From: Stappia sediminis
GTDB lineage: Bacteria > Pseudomonadota > Alphaproteobacteria > Rhizobiales > Stappiaceae
Direction: 5' to 3'
Length of the DNA: 64,000 bases
NCBI RefSeq assembly: GCF_009826895.1
Contig: NZ_WUMV01000002.1
Coordinates: 558,001-622,000, forward strand
The position numbers were made by a program, and so were the translations under genes. The notes under the pieces were generated by a model, which saw nothing but the letters and a program-made list of their open reading frames with translations, was not told where the DNA came from and searched no databases. Positions 1 to 7,453 of this stretch are shown one piece after another; the first letter of the stretch is position 1, and each line of letters begins with the position of its first letter.

Positions 1-71
1 GACAGCGCTGTCAACGCCATGACAAAGGCGAGTGTCAACCGTCGAAGAACATAGCGCTCGAACGTTTTCAT
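1..71 (-). CDS. lptF: LptF, LPS export permease (5' end only, cut by window edge)
   Basis: Only the first 23 codons are inside the window, from the ATG at 71. They read MKTFERYVLRRLTLAFVMAL, a short basic start followed by a hydrophobic helix, as in LptF/LptG permeases of the LptB2FG complex that pulls lipopolysaccharide out of the inner membrane. The divergent orientation against pepA is the same as lptFG versus pepA-holC in Escherichia coli, and this supports the call more than the short sequence does. The N-terminus alone could also fit LptG; LptF is preferred because lptF is normally the gene next to pepA. Confidence 0.7.
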   Translation of the reverse strand, partial: MKTFERYVLRRLTLAFVMALTAL

Positions 72-536
72 GGACACACAGTTGTTTATTGGCCGGCGCA
101 TAACGGCAAGTCCGGTGACGGGTACGCAAGGACCGTGCCGACGGGAAACGCCGAGTCGCTGATGTTTCGGTATTTTTAAACGAATTTAGGTAAAAAAAGG
201 CGGAAGAAAAAGAGTTAACAAATCGTTAGTTGACCACTGTTGCGGATGCGCAAGCCGTTGGCGGCTTGCCCGATGGACGCAGCCGCGCCATTGTTGGCTG
301 GTATGGCGAATTTGAAACGTGCCTCATTTCGGCGTCTTTCGCCGGAGCCAATTTCAAATTCGAAAACCACACTGGAATTACGAAGCTGCCGGTCGCCCTG
401 ACATGACGTTCGTTCAGAATATGACGGGAGTTGGAACGAACTCCATATCAGGGCGGCTGCAGGTTCTCCGATCTTCGCATCCGTTCAGCGGTGCGCACCG
501 TCCGAAATCTTCGCCACTGAAAAAAGGGAATTCACC
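72..536. other. Divergent intergenic region between lptF and pepA
   Basis: This 465-bp stretch must carry the promoters for lptF (leftward) and pepA (rightward). The part at 160-230 is AT-rich. The only clear structure is the 11-bp inverted repeat at 307-362, listed separately. I see no supportable small gene. Confidence 0.5.
307..362. repeat. Inverted repeat / stem-loop in the pepA leader
   Basis: CGAATTTGAAA at 307-317 is repeated as its exact reverse complement at 352-362. Between the arms is a second short hairpin, CGGCG(tctt)CGCCG-like, around 330-345. It lies about 175 bp upstream of the pepA start and could be a leader RNA hairpin, a regulator site or a small dispersed palindrome. There is no T-tract, so a simple terminator is unlikely. 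Confidence 0.5.
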
Positions 537-2042
537 TTGCTGCCCGATATTTCATTCGCAAAACCCGCGGCGCCCAAAAAGGGCGTCGCGGTCGTATTCG
601 TCGACGAGAAGCTGAACCTCGGCCCTGCCGCGGGCGAATTTCTTTCCGCTGCCGACGGCCTTCTGGACAAGGCGGCAAAGGCCGCTTCGTTCAAGGGAAA
701 AGCGAATGCCGTGCTGGACCTGATCGCTCCGGCCGGCCTTTCCTGCGACCGGCTGATCGTCATCGGCCTCGGCAAGCCCGACGAGCTCGGCGAGAGCGAG
801 TGGATGAAGCTTGGCGGCATCGCGATGGGGGCCATCAAATCGGCCAAGGCGACGGCGGCAACGGTGTTTCTGGAAGTTCCGGGCACCGACCTGTCAGCGG
901 ATACGGCAGCGACTTTCGCCGCCGGCGCAAAGCTTCGCGCGTACACCTTCGACAAGTACAAGAGCAAGAAAACGAACGACGACGAAAACGGCGAACCGCA
1001 ATCGCCCGTCAAGCTTGTCGTCGGCGTCGACAATGCAAAGGATGCAAAGAAGCTGTGGGCGGCGGCCGATGGTGTAACCGACGGCGTCGTGCTTGCGCGC
1101 GATCTCGTGAACGAGCCCGCGAACGTGCTCGACACCGTGGAGTTCGCCAAGCGCGCAAAGGCGCTTGAAGCACTGGGTGTCGAAATCGAGATCCTCGAAG
1201 AAAAGGACATGAAGAAGCTCAAGATGGATGCGCTTCTTGGTGTCGCCCAAGGATCGGTCAAGCCGCCGAAGCTCGTCATCATGAAATGGAACGGCGGCAA
1301 GAAGCACGACAAGCCGATCGCATTCGTCGGCAAGGGCGTGGTCTTCGATACCGGCGGCATCTCCATCAAACCGGCGGGCAGCATGGAGGACATGAAGGGC
1401 GACATGGGTGGTGCGGCAGCCGTAACGGGCCTCATGCATGCCGTGGCCGCGCGCAAGGCCAAGGCGAACGTGATCGGCGTCATCGGCCTTGTGGAGAACA
1501 TGCCGGACGGCAATGCGCAGCGTCCCGGCGACATCGTCACCGCCATGTCCGGAGCGACGATCGAGATCATCAACACCGACGCCGAAGGCCGTCTCGTGCT
1601 TGCGGATGCGCTCTGGTATACGCAGGAGCGCTTCAAGCCGAGGTTCATGATCAATCTCGCGACGCTGACCGGTGCGATCATCATCGCGCTCGGCAACCAC
1701 CACGCCGGCGTCTTTTCAAATGATGACGAGCTTGTGGAAAACCTTGCAAGGGCGGGAAAGGCGACGCAGGAAAACGTCTGGCGGCTGCCGCTTTCCAAGG
1801 ATTACGACAAGCTGATCGACACGCCGAATGCCGACATGAAGAACACCGGCGGACGCGCCGCCGGCTCCATCACCGCCGCGCAGTTCCTGCAGCGCTTCGT
1901 CAACGACGTGCCCTGGGTCCATATCGATGTGGCAGGCACTGCGATGGGCAGCCCGAAGACGGATATCAGCAAAGGGTGGGCGTCAGGCTTCGGCGTTCGC
2001 CTGCTGGACCGCCTCATTGCCGACTATTACGAAGGCAAGTAA
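537..2042 (+). CDS. pepA: Leucyl aminopeptidase PepA (M17 family)
   Basis: This 501-residue protein is a cytosolic two-metal aminopeptidase that removes N-terminal residues from peptides and works as a hexamer. The C-terminal catalytic half carries the M17 signature NTDAEGRL at about residues 346-353 and the metal/substrate region [11 protein letters not shown] near 263-275. Length matches the family. The start is TTG at 537, preceded by AAAAAGGGAATTC, because no ATG lies in frame between the leader and the conserved N-terminus. A strong hairpin follows the stop. In E. coli PepA is also a DNA-binding protein in cer recombination; nothing here tests that role. Confidence 0.95.
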   Translation: MLPDISFAKPAAPKKGVAVVFVDEKLNLGPAAGEFLSAADGLLDKAAKAASFKGKANAVLDLIAPAGLSCDRLIVIGLGKPDELGESEWMKLGGIAMGAIKSAKATAATVFLEVPGTDLSADTAATFAAGAKLRAYTFDKYKSKKTNDDENGEPQSPVKLVVGVDNAKDAKKLWAAADGVTDGVVLARDLVNEPANVLDTVEFAKRAKALEALGVEIEILEEKDMKKLKMDALLGVAQGSVKPPKLVIMKWNGGKKHDKPIAFVGKGVVFDTGGISIKPAGSMEDMKGDMGGAAAVTGLMHAVAARKAKANVIGVIGLVENMPDGNAQRPGDIVTAMSGATIEIINTDAEGRLVLADALWYTQERFKPRFMINLATLTGAIIIALGNHHAGVFSNDDELVENLARAGKATQENVWRLPLSKDYDKLIDTPNADMKNTGGRAAGSITAAQFLQRFVNDVPWVHIDVAGTAMGSPKTDISKGWASGFGVRLLDRLIADYYEGK

Positions 2043-2070
2043 CAGCAGCAAGATGTGTTCGCGAAACGAA

Positions 2071-2095
2071 AAACCCGCCGGAAACGGCGGGTTTT
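2071..2095 (+). terminator. Rho-independent terminator of pepA
   Basis: A perfect 10-bp stem, AAACCCGCCG / CGGCGGGTTT, with a GAAA tetraloop ends in TTTT, 28 bp after the pepA stop. It separates pepA transcriptionally from holC. Confidence 0.9.
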
Positions 2096-2123
2096 CAAAT
2101 GCGATGAAGATAGTCGCTGACGA

Positions 2124-2246
2124 TCAGCAGGTCTTGTAGGAGCCGCAGGCGGTAACCGCTTCGTCGGCCACGAGCGTACCCATCCCGGCGGTAACACCCG
2201 CAAGGCCCATCACCAGACCAAAGAAAAGAGCAATACGCACAGCCAT
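2124..2246 (-). CDS. Possible 40-residue membrane microprotein
   Basis: The frame runs from ATG at 2246 to TGA at 2124. The product is a basic start (MAVR), one hydrophobic segment (residues 4-22) and a short polar tail ending GSYKTC. A GGGAG lies about 11 bp before the ATG. A TGTGA-N6-TCACG palindrome lies about 70 bp upstream, where an activator would bind. I do not recognise the family. The single hydrophobic span suggests an inner-membrane microprotein or a short exported peptide. Support is the start signal, the composition and the lack of any other gene here; conservation was not tested. Confidence 0.45.
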   Translation of the reverse strand: MAVRIALFFGLVMGLAGVTAGMGTLVADEAVTACGSYKTC

Positions 2247-2312
2247 AAAATCCGGACTCCCGTCTCGTTCCCGCGTTTCATGAGGAAGGTAGACCTTCCA
2301 CGATCCTGAGGC

Positions 2313-2328
2313 TGTGACGTGAATCACG
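2313..2328. promoter_or_regulatory. CRP/FNR-type palindrome
   Basis: TGTGA-CGTGAA-TCACG sits inside a longer perfect inverted repeat, GACGTGA-A-TCACGTC (2316-2330). Spacing and half-sites are those of the CRP/FNR superfamily. It is upstream of the 40-codon leftward gene ending at 2124. Binding is inferred from the motif only. Confidence 0.4.
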
Positions 2329-2330
2329 TC

Positions 2331-2637
2331 TTGCCCCCTCCGGCGCCAGAGGTTCGCCGTTTCAAGTTGGGAAAGGGTTAATGAAGGAAACTGTGGCCAA
2401 GTAAAGTCGCAAGCGCGCGATCACCGCGTGATGGAAAGCGGCTGTTGCGCAAACGCCGCACTTCGGCCCGCTCATCGCTCATGCATTGAAGGTCGGCGCC
2501 GCCTGCCACGCTCGGCTGCCGATTGAAAATGGGTACGGGAAATTCCAAGAGTTTGGAATTGAAAGGGTTTTAGGTGCTCGGGCAAGACTTGCGGATTGCG
2601 ATTGACCTGGGCGCGATCAACGATAACAGTCGCTTGC
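2331..2637. other. Intergenic region before holC
   Basis: About 300 bp that should contain the holC operon promoter. I see no convincing gene, hairpin with T-tract or RNA motif here. Confidence 0.4.
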
Positions 2638-3087
2638 ATGACAGAGGTTCTTTTCTATCACCTGATGCTACGTCCGCTTGAGGAGGTACTGCCGGGCCTT
2701 CTGGAGAAATGCCTGGAGCGCGAATGGCGCGTCGTCGTGCAGACCGGGTCGGACGAAAGGGTGGGCGCGCTTGATTCGCTTTTATGGACCTACCGCGACG
2801 ATTCGTTTCTGCCGCATGGCGCATCGGGCGAGGGAAACGAGGCCGACCATCCGGTCTTTTTGACGTCGAAACCCGACAATCCGAACGGCGCAAGCGTGCG
2901 CTTTCTAGTCGACCGGGCTTCGCCGCCGGATCTTTCGCCCTACACGCGCGCCGTCTTTCTGTTCGACGGGCATGATCCTGATGCGCTGAGTGATGCACGT
3001 TCGCACTGGAAGAGCGCGAAGGACGCAGGACATGACATCACCTATTGGCAGCAGACGGAGCGGGGCGGCTGGGAGCGCAAGGCATGA
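2638..3087 (+). CDS. holC: DNA polymerase III chi subunit HolC
   Basis: This 149-residue protein starts MTEVLFYHL, the usual chi N-terminus. Chi belongs to the clamp-loader complex and, with psi where present, links the polymerase to single-strand-binding protein on the lagging strand. The central stretch (WRVVVQTGSDERVGALDSLLW) and the late VFLFDGHDPDAL segment match the family. pepA followed by holC is a widely conserved order. The ATG at 2638 is chosen because the in-frame codons before it do not look like HolC. Its stop overlaps the next ATG (ATGA), implying translational coupling with a methyltransferase. Confidence 0.93.
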   Translation: MTEVLFYHLMLRPLEEVLPGLLEKCLEREWRVVVQTGSDERVGALDSLLWTYRDDSFLPHGASGEGNEADHPVFLTSKPDNPNGASVRFLVDRASPPDLSPYTRAVFLFDGHDPDALSDARSHWKSAKDAGHDITYWQQTERGGWERKA

Positions 3088-3782
3088 GCGATACCGGCGA
3101 TGACGATTTCATGGCCCGGCGGGATGCCGCGCGCGACCGGCTGGATCGGTTATTCGGATCGAAAGGCGGCAATGCGGACGATCGCCGCACATGGTTCGAG
3201 GAGGTCTACGATACGGCGGAGGGCGATCCGGCCGCCGTGCCGTGGGCGGACCTCAAGCCGAAGGAGACGCTCCTGGATTGGCTGTCGCGCAATCCGGGCG
3301 GCGGCCGGCGGGCGCTCGACATCGCATGCGGCCTTGGCGATAACGCGCAGGCGCTCGCGGATGCCGGTTACAGCACCACCGCTTTCGATCTGGCCCAGGG
3401 CGCGGTCGACTGGGCCAAGGCGCGCTTTGCGAATTCACCGGTGGAGTTTTCGCAGGCCGATCTCTTTTCCCCGCCTGCGGATTGGCAGGGCGCCTTCGAT
3501 CTCGTCCATGAGTGCTATACCGTTCAGGCGCTGCACGGCGAACTTCGCGAAAAGTCATACGCCGCCATCTCGGGCTTCGTGAAACCGGGCGGGACGTTGC
3601 TGGTCATCAGCCGCTCGCGAGGCGAGGGGGAGGAGGCCTCAGGCCCGCCGTGGCCGCTGATGCCGTCGGAATTTGCCCGTTTCGAAAAGGAAGGCCTGAG
3701 GCTCGTGGGCGAAAACTCCTACGAGGTCGAACGGACGGGCCGCATCATCCCGCACGTGATCGCCGAGTATCGGCGCGACTGA
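3084..3782 (+). CDS. Class I SAM-dependent methyltransferase, copy 1
   Basis: This 232-residue protein has the Rossmann SAM-binding motif I ALDIACGLGDNA at residues 77-88, then an acidic strand end (TAFDL) and the post-motif FVKPGGTLLVI. The substrate is unknown. The ATG at 3084 overlaps the holC stop by four bases. The protein is clearly related to the next gene: both carry GDPAAVPWADL just before the SAM domain, then LL-x-WL-x2-NPG-x-GRRA and DLVHEC-x-T-x-Q. This indicates tandem duplication followed by divergence. Its position in a holC operon does not itself give a function. Confidence 0.85.
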   Translation: MSDTGDDDFMARRDAARDRLDRLFGSKGGNADDRRTWFEEVYDTAEGDPAAVPWADLKPKETLLDWLSRNPGGGRRALDIACGLGDNAQALADAGYSTTAFDLAQGAVDWAKARFANSPVEFSQADLFSPPADWQGAFDLVHECYTVQALHGELREKSYAAISGFVKPGGTLLVISRSRGEGEEASGPPWPLMPSEFARFEKEGLRLVGENSYEVERTGRIIPHVIAEYRRD

Positions 3783-3785
3783 AGG

Positions 3786-4502
3786 ATGGCTGCCGAAAGC
3801 CGGATGGACGATCCGACCGATCCCGCATTCTTGAAGCGCCGGCTTGATGCGCGTGGCAAGGTGGCGGCGCTTCGGGCCGAAAACTCGCAGGAAGGGGCAA
3901 GTACCGCCGAAGGCGTTACGGATATCTATGTCGAGGCAAAGGGCGATCCCGCCGCCGTTCCCTGGGCCGACCTTGCGCCCAAGCCTCAACTCTTGGGCTG
4001 GCTGGCGGACAATCCGGGCAGGGGCAGGCGGGCGATCGATATCGGCTGCGGGCTCGGGGACAACGCCGAAGCGATATCCGCCGCCGGCTATTGCACCACC
4101 GCCTTCGATCTTTCTCGGCCCGCCATCGACTGGGCGAGGAGGCGGTTCCCGGACAGTGCGGTGAAATACCGGCAGGCCGATTTGTTCGATATGGTGCCGG
4201 AAGGGCGGGGCGATTTCGATCTGGTCCACGAATGCCACACGATCCAGACGTTGAGCGGTAAGGCACGCGATAAGTCCTTTTCCGTCATCGCTGATCTTGT
4301 CGCGCCGGGTGGCACATTGCTTGTGCTGGCTTCACTGGGGCAGCAAGGCACGCAGGTTTCCGGCCCGCCGTATCCCCTCGAACCATCCGAACTTGCGCGG
4401 TTCGAGGATGCGGGCCTTACGCTCGTCAGTGAGAACCGCTTTTCGGTTTCCTGGTTCGGGCGGGAGTATCCGCAGGCTTTTCAGGTCTGGCGCCTGGCGT
4501 GA
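3786..4502 (+). CDS. Class I SAM-dependent methyltransferase, copy 2
   Basis: This is a 238-residue paralogue of the preceding gene, only 3 bp downstream. SAM motif I is AIDIGCGLGDNAEAI at about residues 83-97. The conserved YRQADLFD segment follows near 125, and DLVHECHTIQ near 140-150. Start 3786 is used; the internal Met at 3804 (MDDPTDP) is a possible alternative. The N-terminus (about 45 residues) is the least similar part between the copies, and so is the loop before the C-terminal strand, as expected if they methylate different substrates. The next gene is convergent. Confidence 0.83.
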   Translation: MAAESRMDDPTDPAFLKRRLDARGKVAALRAENSQEGASTAEGVTDIYVEAKGDPAAVPWADLAPKPQLLGWLADNPGRGRRAIDIGCGLGDNAEAISAAGYCTTAFDLSRPAIDWARRRFPDSAVKYRQADLFDMVPEGRGDFDLVHECHTIQTLSGKARDKSFSVIADLVAPGGTLLVLASLGQQGTQVSGPPYPLEPSELARFEDAGLTLVSENRFSVSWFGREYPQAFQVWRLA

Positions 4503-4518
4503 AGGAAGTATGCTTTCG

Positions 4519-5220
4519 CTATTTCAGCCGGCCAAGCAGGGCCGATAGCTCGCTCAAGTCCGCTATACGGTGAAAACGCGGACCGCTCTCGGGCTCGTCC
4601 GCTTGTTCAAGCGCCCAGGTGAGTTCATGCGGAACGTGGATACCGTGGCTCCCCGCTTCAAGCGCCGGGAGGATGTCGGACTTCAGCGAATTGCCGACCA
4701 TCGCGGCGTGCTCCGGTCCGTCGCCGTGGCTGCGGAAAATCCGCTCGTAAGTATCTACCCTTTTGTCGCTGACGATCTCGACCGCATCGAAATACCGGTC
4801 GAGGCCCGATTGTGCGAGCTTTCGTTCCTGATCGAAAAGGTCGCCCTTGGTGACAAGAACGAGGCGAAAAGTCCCGCGCAATGCCTCAAGCGTTTCTTGT
4901 GCGTGGGGAAGCGTCTCCACCGGATGCGAGAGCATGTCGCGCCCGGCATCGAGGATTTCGCCGATAACCGTTGCAGGCACGTGCCCTTTGGTCACCTCGA
5001 TCGCCGTTTCCACCATGGATAGCGTGAAGCCTTTCACGCCGAATCCGTAGTGGTGGATGTTCCGCTTCTCGGCGGAAAGCAAACGCTCCTGCAGATGCTC
5101 CCGATCCGTGAAATCGCCAAGCAGATCGGCAAAGCGATCCTGCGTCAGCTTGAACACGCGCTCATTGTGCCAGAGCGTGTCGTCGGCATCGAAGCCGATG
5201 GTAGAAATTGCCGTTCGCAT
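4519..5220 (-). CDS. HAD-superfamily hydrolase
   Basis: This 233-residue protein has the four HAD motifs: nucleophile motif FDADDTLW (Asp11, Asp13), Thr motif VLVTKGD near residue 124, a Lys around 152 and the acidic loop GNSLKSD near 176. An alpha-helical cap lies between motifs I and II. It probably dephosphorylates a small metabolite in the cytosol; the substrate is not predictable. It starts at ATG 5220 and is convergent with the methyltransferase pair. The gene upstream on the same strand ends in its own terminator, so this one needs its own promoter. Confidence 0.85.
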   Translation of the reverse strand: MRTAISTIGFDADDTLWHNERVFKLTQDRFADLLGDFTDREHLQERLLSAEKRNIHHYGFGVKGFTLSMVETAIEVTKGHVPATVIGEILDAGRDMLSHPVETLPHAQETLEALRGTFRLVLVTKGDLFDQERKLAQSGLDRYFDAVEIVSDKRVDTYERIFRSHGDGPEHAAMVGNSLKSDILPALEAGSHGIHVPHELTWALEQADEPESGPRFHRIADLSELSALLGRLK

Positions 5221-5260
5221 TGGTCCGCCGATGCGTATGCCGTGGGTTTATGAAGGCATA

Positions 5261-5298
5261 AAAAAAGGCCGGCGTTGAGGCAACTCGCGCCGGCCTTT
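5261..5298 (-). terminator. Terminator of the Gly/Asn-rich protein gene
   Basis: AAAGGCCGGCG (5264-5274) pairs exactly with CGCCGGCCTTT (5288-5298). On the minus strand the hairpin is followed by six U residues (5266-5261). It ends the transcript of the gene stopping at 5321. Confidence 0.85.
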
Positions 5299-5320
5299 GC
5301 AAATTTGAAGCGGTGTCGGA

Positions 5321-6559
5321 TTACTGCGTGTCGAGCCTCAGCTCTTCGCTTGCCTCTGCAAGCTCGAGGCCGCCTTCTTCCACACCGCCGGCGTCCGCCG
5401 AAGTATCGTCATCCAGATCATCCGCAGGCTCGTCCGCTGCAGCTTCTTCCGCATCGAAGGCTTCCATCGCCTCACGGTATTCATCGATCTTGCCATAGGC
5501 ATCGCCGACACCGAGCTGCTCTTTCGCCCAGTCGACGACTTCCTGATCGACGAGGCTGCCCGTTGCGGCCAGCGTTTCGGCGAGCGCTTCATCCGAAGCG
5601 GCGGCTTGCAGCTCGCCTGCCTGCATTTCGGCTTCGGAGAGATTGTTCTCCGCCTCGGCAAGTGCAGCAGCTTCCTCGGTTTCAAGAGCGGCGGACAACG
5701 CATCGATTTCCGCGTTGAGCGCGTCCGCATCTTCTGCAGCCAGCTCGCCCTGTTCGATTTCGTTGAGCGCGCCGAGGCGTTCCTCAAGTTCGGCGATCGT
5801 CACTTCCGTGTAGTCGAAGTCGTCATAGGCCACGATCCCGTCCAATGCCGGGGCGAAAGCCTCGCGGGCGGCGAGGACCGGCCCTTCGAGTTCCGCAACC
5901 GCGGCCAGGGCATCCTCATATGCGATCGACGCTCCGATGAATTCCCTGAACGCGATCATCCGCGGCGATTGGGAATTGAGGTAGGCGTTGATGTTGCGGA
6001 CGAGCGAATTGTTTCCGCGCAGCTTGGCGTGAAGGTTCTTTTCCCGAAAGTCCTTCTTCTTGCCGAGCGGATGGGCCGACGGAATCGCGTCGACCTTGGC
6101 AAGCGATGCCCGCGTGGCGGACTTGCCGCGAGATTTCGTCGACGATGCCGTGGCCTTGCCATGTGATTTTGCGCCGCGTTTCTTGTCGGCACCGAGTATG
6201 CCGCCAATGAAATCCTGCACCCCACGCCCGACGGCATTCACCTTGCCGCCGGCAGAGCCGCTGTTGCCGCGCGCAACGGAGGTTCCGCCCTTGTTGCCGA
6301 AATTGCCGCCCTTGCCATTGCCATTGGCCTTGCCCCCGGCATTGGCACTTCCGCCGCCTTTGCCGTTGCCGCCGGCGTTTCCGTTACCGCCACCGTTACC
6401 GTTGCCGCCGCCGTTACCGTTACCGTTGCCGCCGCCGTTTTTCGCGTAAGCGACGCTCAGGTCGTCCAATGTCGGAGAAAGTCCGCCGAGCACTACCGGC
6501 GCCATTGCGATGAGTGATGCGCACGCTGTTACCGTAAGCGCTTTTTGTACCAGTTTCAT
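5321..6559 (-). CDS. Exported Gly/Asn-rich low-complexity protein
   Basis: This 412-residue protein starts MKLVQKALTVTACASLIAMAP, a Sec signal peptide. Residues about 40-90 are almost only Gly and Asn in GNGNGGGNGN-type repeats with Lys/Ala interruptions. A basic Ser/Lys/Arg stretch follows (about 110-165). The C-terminal half is rich in Ala/Glu with coiled-coil character (EEAAALAEAENNLSEAE) and ends in an acidic tail (DDLDDDTSADAGG). A GGAGG precedes the ATG at 6559, which decides the start. It is likely periplasmic or surface associated. I do not recognise a family. The gene is single and has its own terminator. Confidence 0.75.
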   Translation of the reverse strand: MKLVQKALTVTACASLIAMAPVVLGGLSPTLDDLSVAYAKNGGGNGNGNGGGNGNGGGNGNAGGNGKGGGSANAGGKANGNGKGGNFGNKGGTSVARGNSGSAGGKVNAVGRGVQDFIGGILGADKKRGAKSHGKATASSTKSRGKSATRASLAKVDAIPSAHPLGKKKDFREKNLHAKLRGNNSLVRNINAYLNSQSPRMIAFREFIGASIAYEDALAAVAELEGPVLAAREAFAPALDGIVAYDDFDYTEVTIAELEERLGALNEIEQGELAAEDADALNAEIDALSAALETEEAAALAEAENNLSEAEMQAGELQAAASDEALAETLAATGSLVDQEVVDWAKEQLGVGDAYGKIDEYREAMEAFDAEEAAADEPADDLDDDTSADAGGVEEGGLELAEASEELRLDTQ

Positions 6560-6793
6560 GGGTGGACTTCCTCCAGATCTCAGCACTTCCCCGACTCAAT
6601 GTAACGCCGCGGGAATTACGTGCCTGATAACGAAATGTGTCGGGTTTAAGTCAAATTTTAGCATCGTTTCTTCCTGGCGCGCCGAAAATGCGAGCTGGTC
6701 GCATTGCAACTTTCATCGAACTCGCAATGGAACCTTTGAGGACCCCTCTTCGTTTCGTAAGTGAAGAGGGATTGGTCCAGCCAGAATGCGCAA

Positions 6794-7453
6794 ATGATCC
6801 TGGATATCGTTTCAGACCCGCTTTTCCTTATCTGCTGGGCGCTTGCAATGGTGCCGAGCCTTATCGTGCTGATTTACGATCTTCGCTCGAAAAACGCCCA
6901 TCTTATGCCGTTGATGAAACTCGTCTGGGCGCTGACGGTGCTTTACTCCGGGCCGCTCGGCCTGCTCATTTATTGGAAAACCGGCCGCAAGGAGATTGCG
7001 CGCGATTCGATCTGGAGGAGATCGTTCCGCTCCGTTGCACACTGCTATTCCGGCTGTGGGATGGGGGAGATCGTCGGTGTCGTCATCGCTGTCGGGCTGC
7101 TTTCCCTTGGCAATCTGTGGGTCGCCGGAATCACATTCGTGCTTGCCTATGTCGCGGGGTATTCGCTCACGGTGGGCCCGCTCATGCAGGAAGGTGTGCC
7201 ATTTCGCACCGCGTTACGCGATGCTTTCTTTGCGGAAACGCCCAGCATTGCAGTCATGGAGGTCGTGGCAATCGGTTCTGACCTGTATCTGGCCGGCTCC
7301 GCGACGATGGGCGAAATCATTTTCTGGTCGTCGCTGATCGTGTCTCTCACGCTCGGTCTGCTTGCCGCCTATCCGGTGAATGTGCTGCTCATCCATTTTG
7401 GTGTGAAGGAAGGGATGATGGACCCGCGCATGAGCGGACACGCTCACGCCTGA
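6794..7453 (+). CDS. DUF4396 integral membrane protein
   Basis: This protein of about 219 residues has six or so hydrophobic helices. Between helices 2 and 3 is the family hallmark SVAHCYSGCGMGEIVG, with His and two Cys that could bind metal. Members of this family occur next to metal or redox genes, but no biochemical role is established to my knowledge. The start is uncertain: ATG 6794 is used, while GTG 6761 adds eleven polar residues; neither has a good ribosome-binding site. The stop overlaps the end of the convergent cyclase gene by 10 bp. Confidence 0.8.
   Translation: MILDIVSDPLFLICWALAMVPSLIVLIYDLRSKNAHLMPLMKLVWALTVLYSGPLGLLIYWKTGRKEIARDSIWRRSFRSVAHCYSGCGMGEIVGVVIAVGLLSLGNLWVAGITFVLAYVAGYSLTVGPLMQEGVPFRTALRDAFFAETPSIAVMEVVAIGSDLYLAGSATMGEIIFWSSLIVSLTLGLLAAYPVNVLLIHFGVKEGMMDPRMSGHAHA

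Noticed and set aside
485-1798. 437-codon open frame on the minus strand opposite pepA
   Set aside because: Ser/Ala-rich low-complexity translation typical of an antisense frame; pepA is certain.
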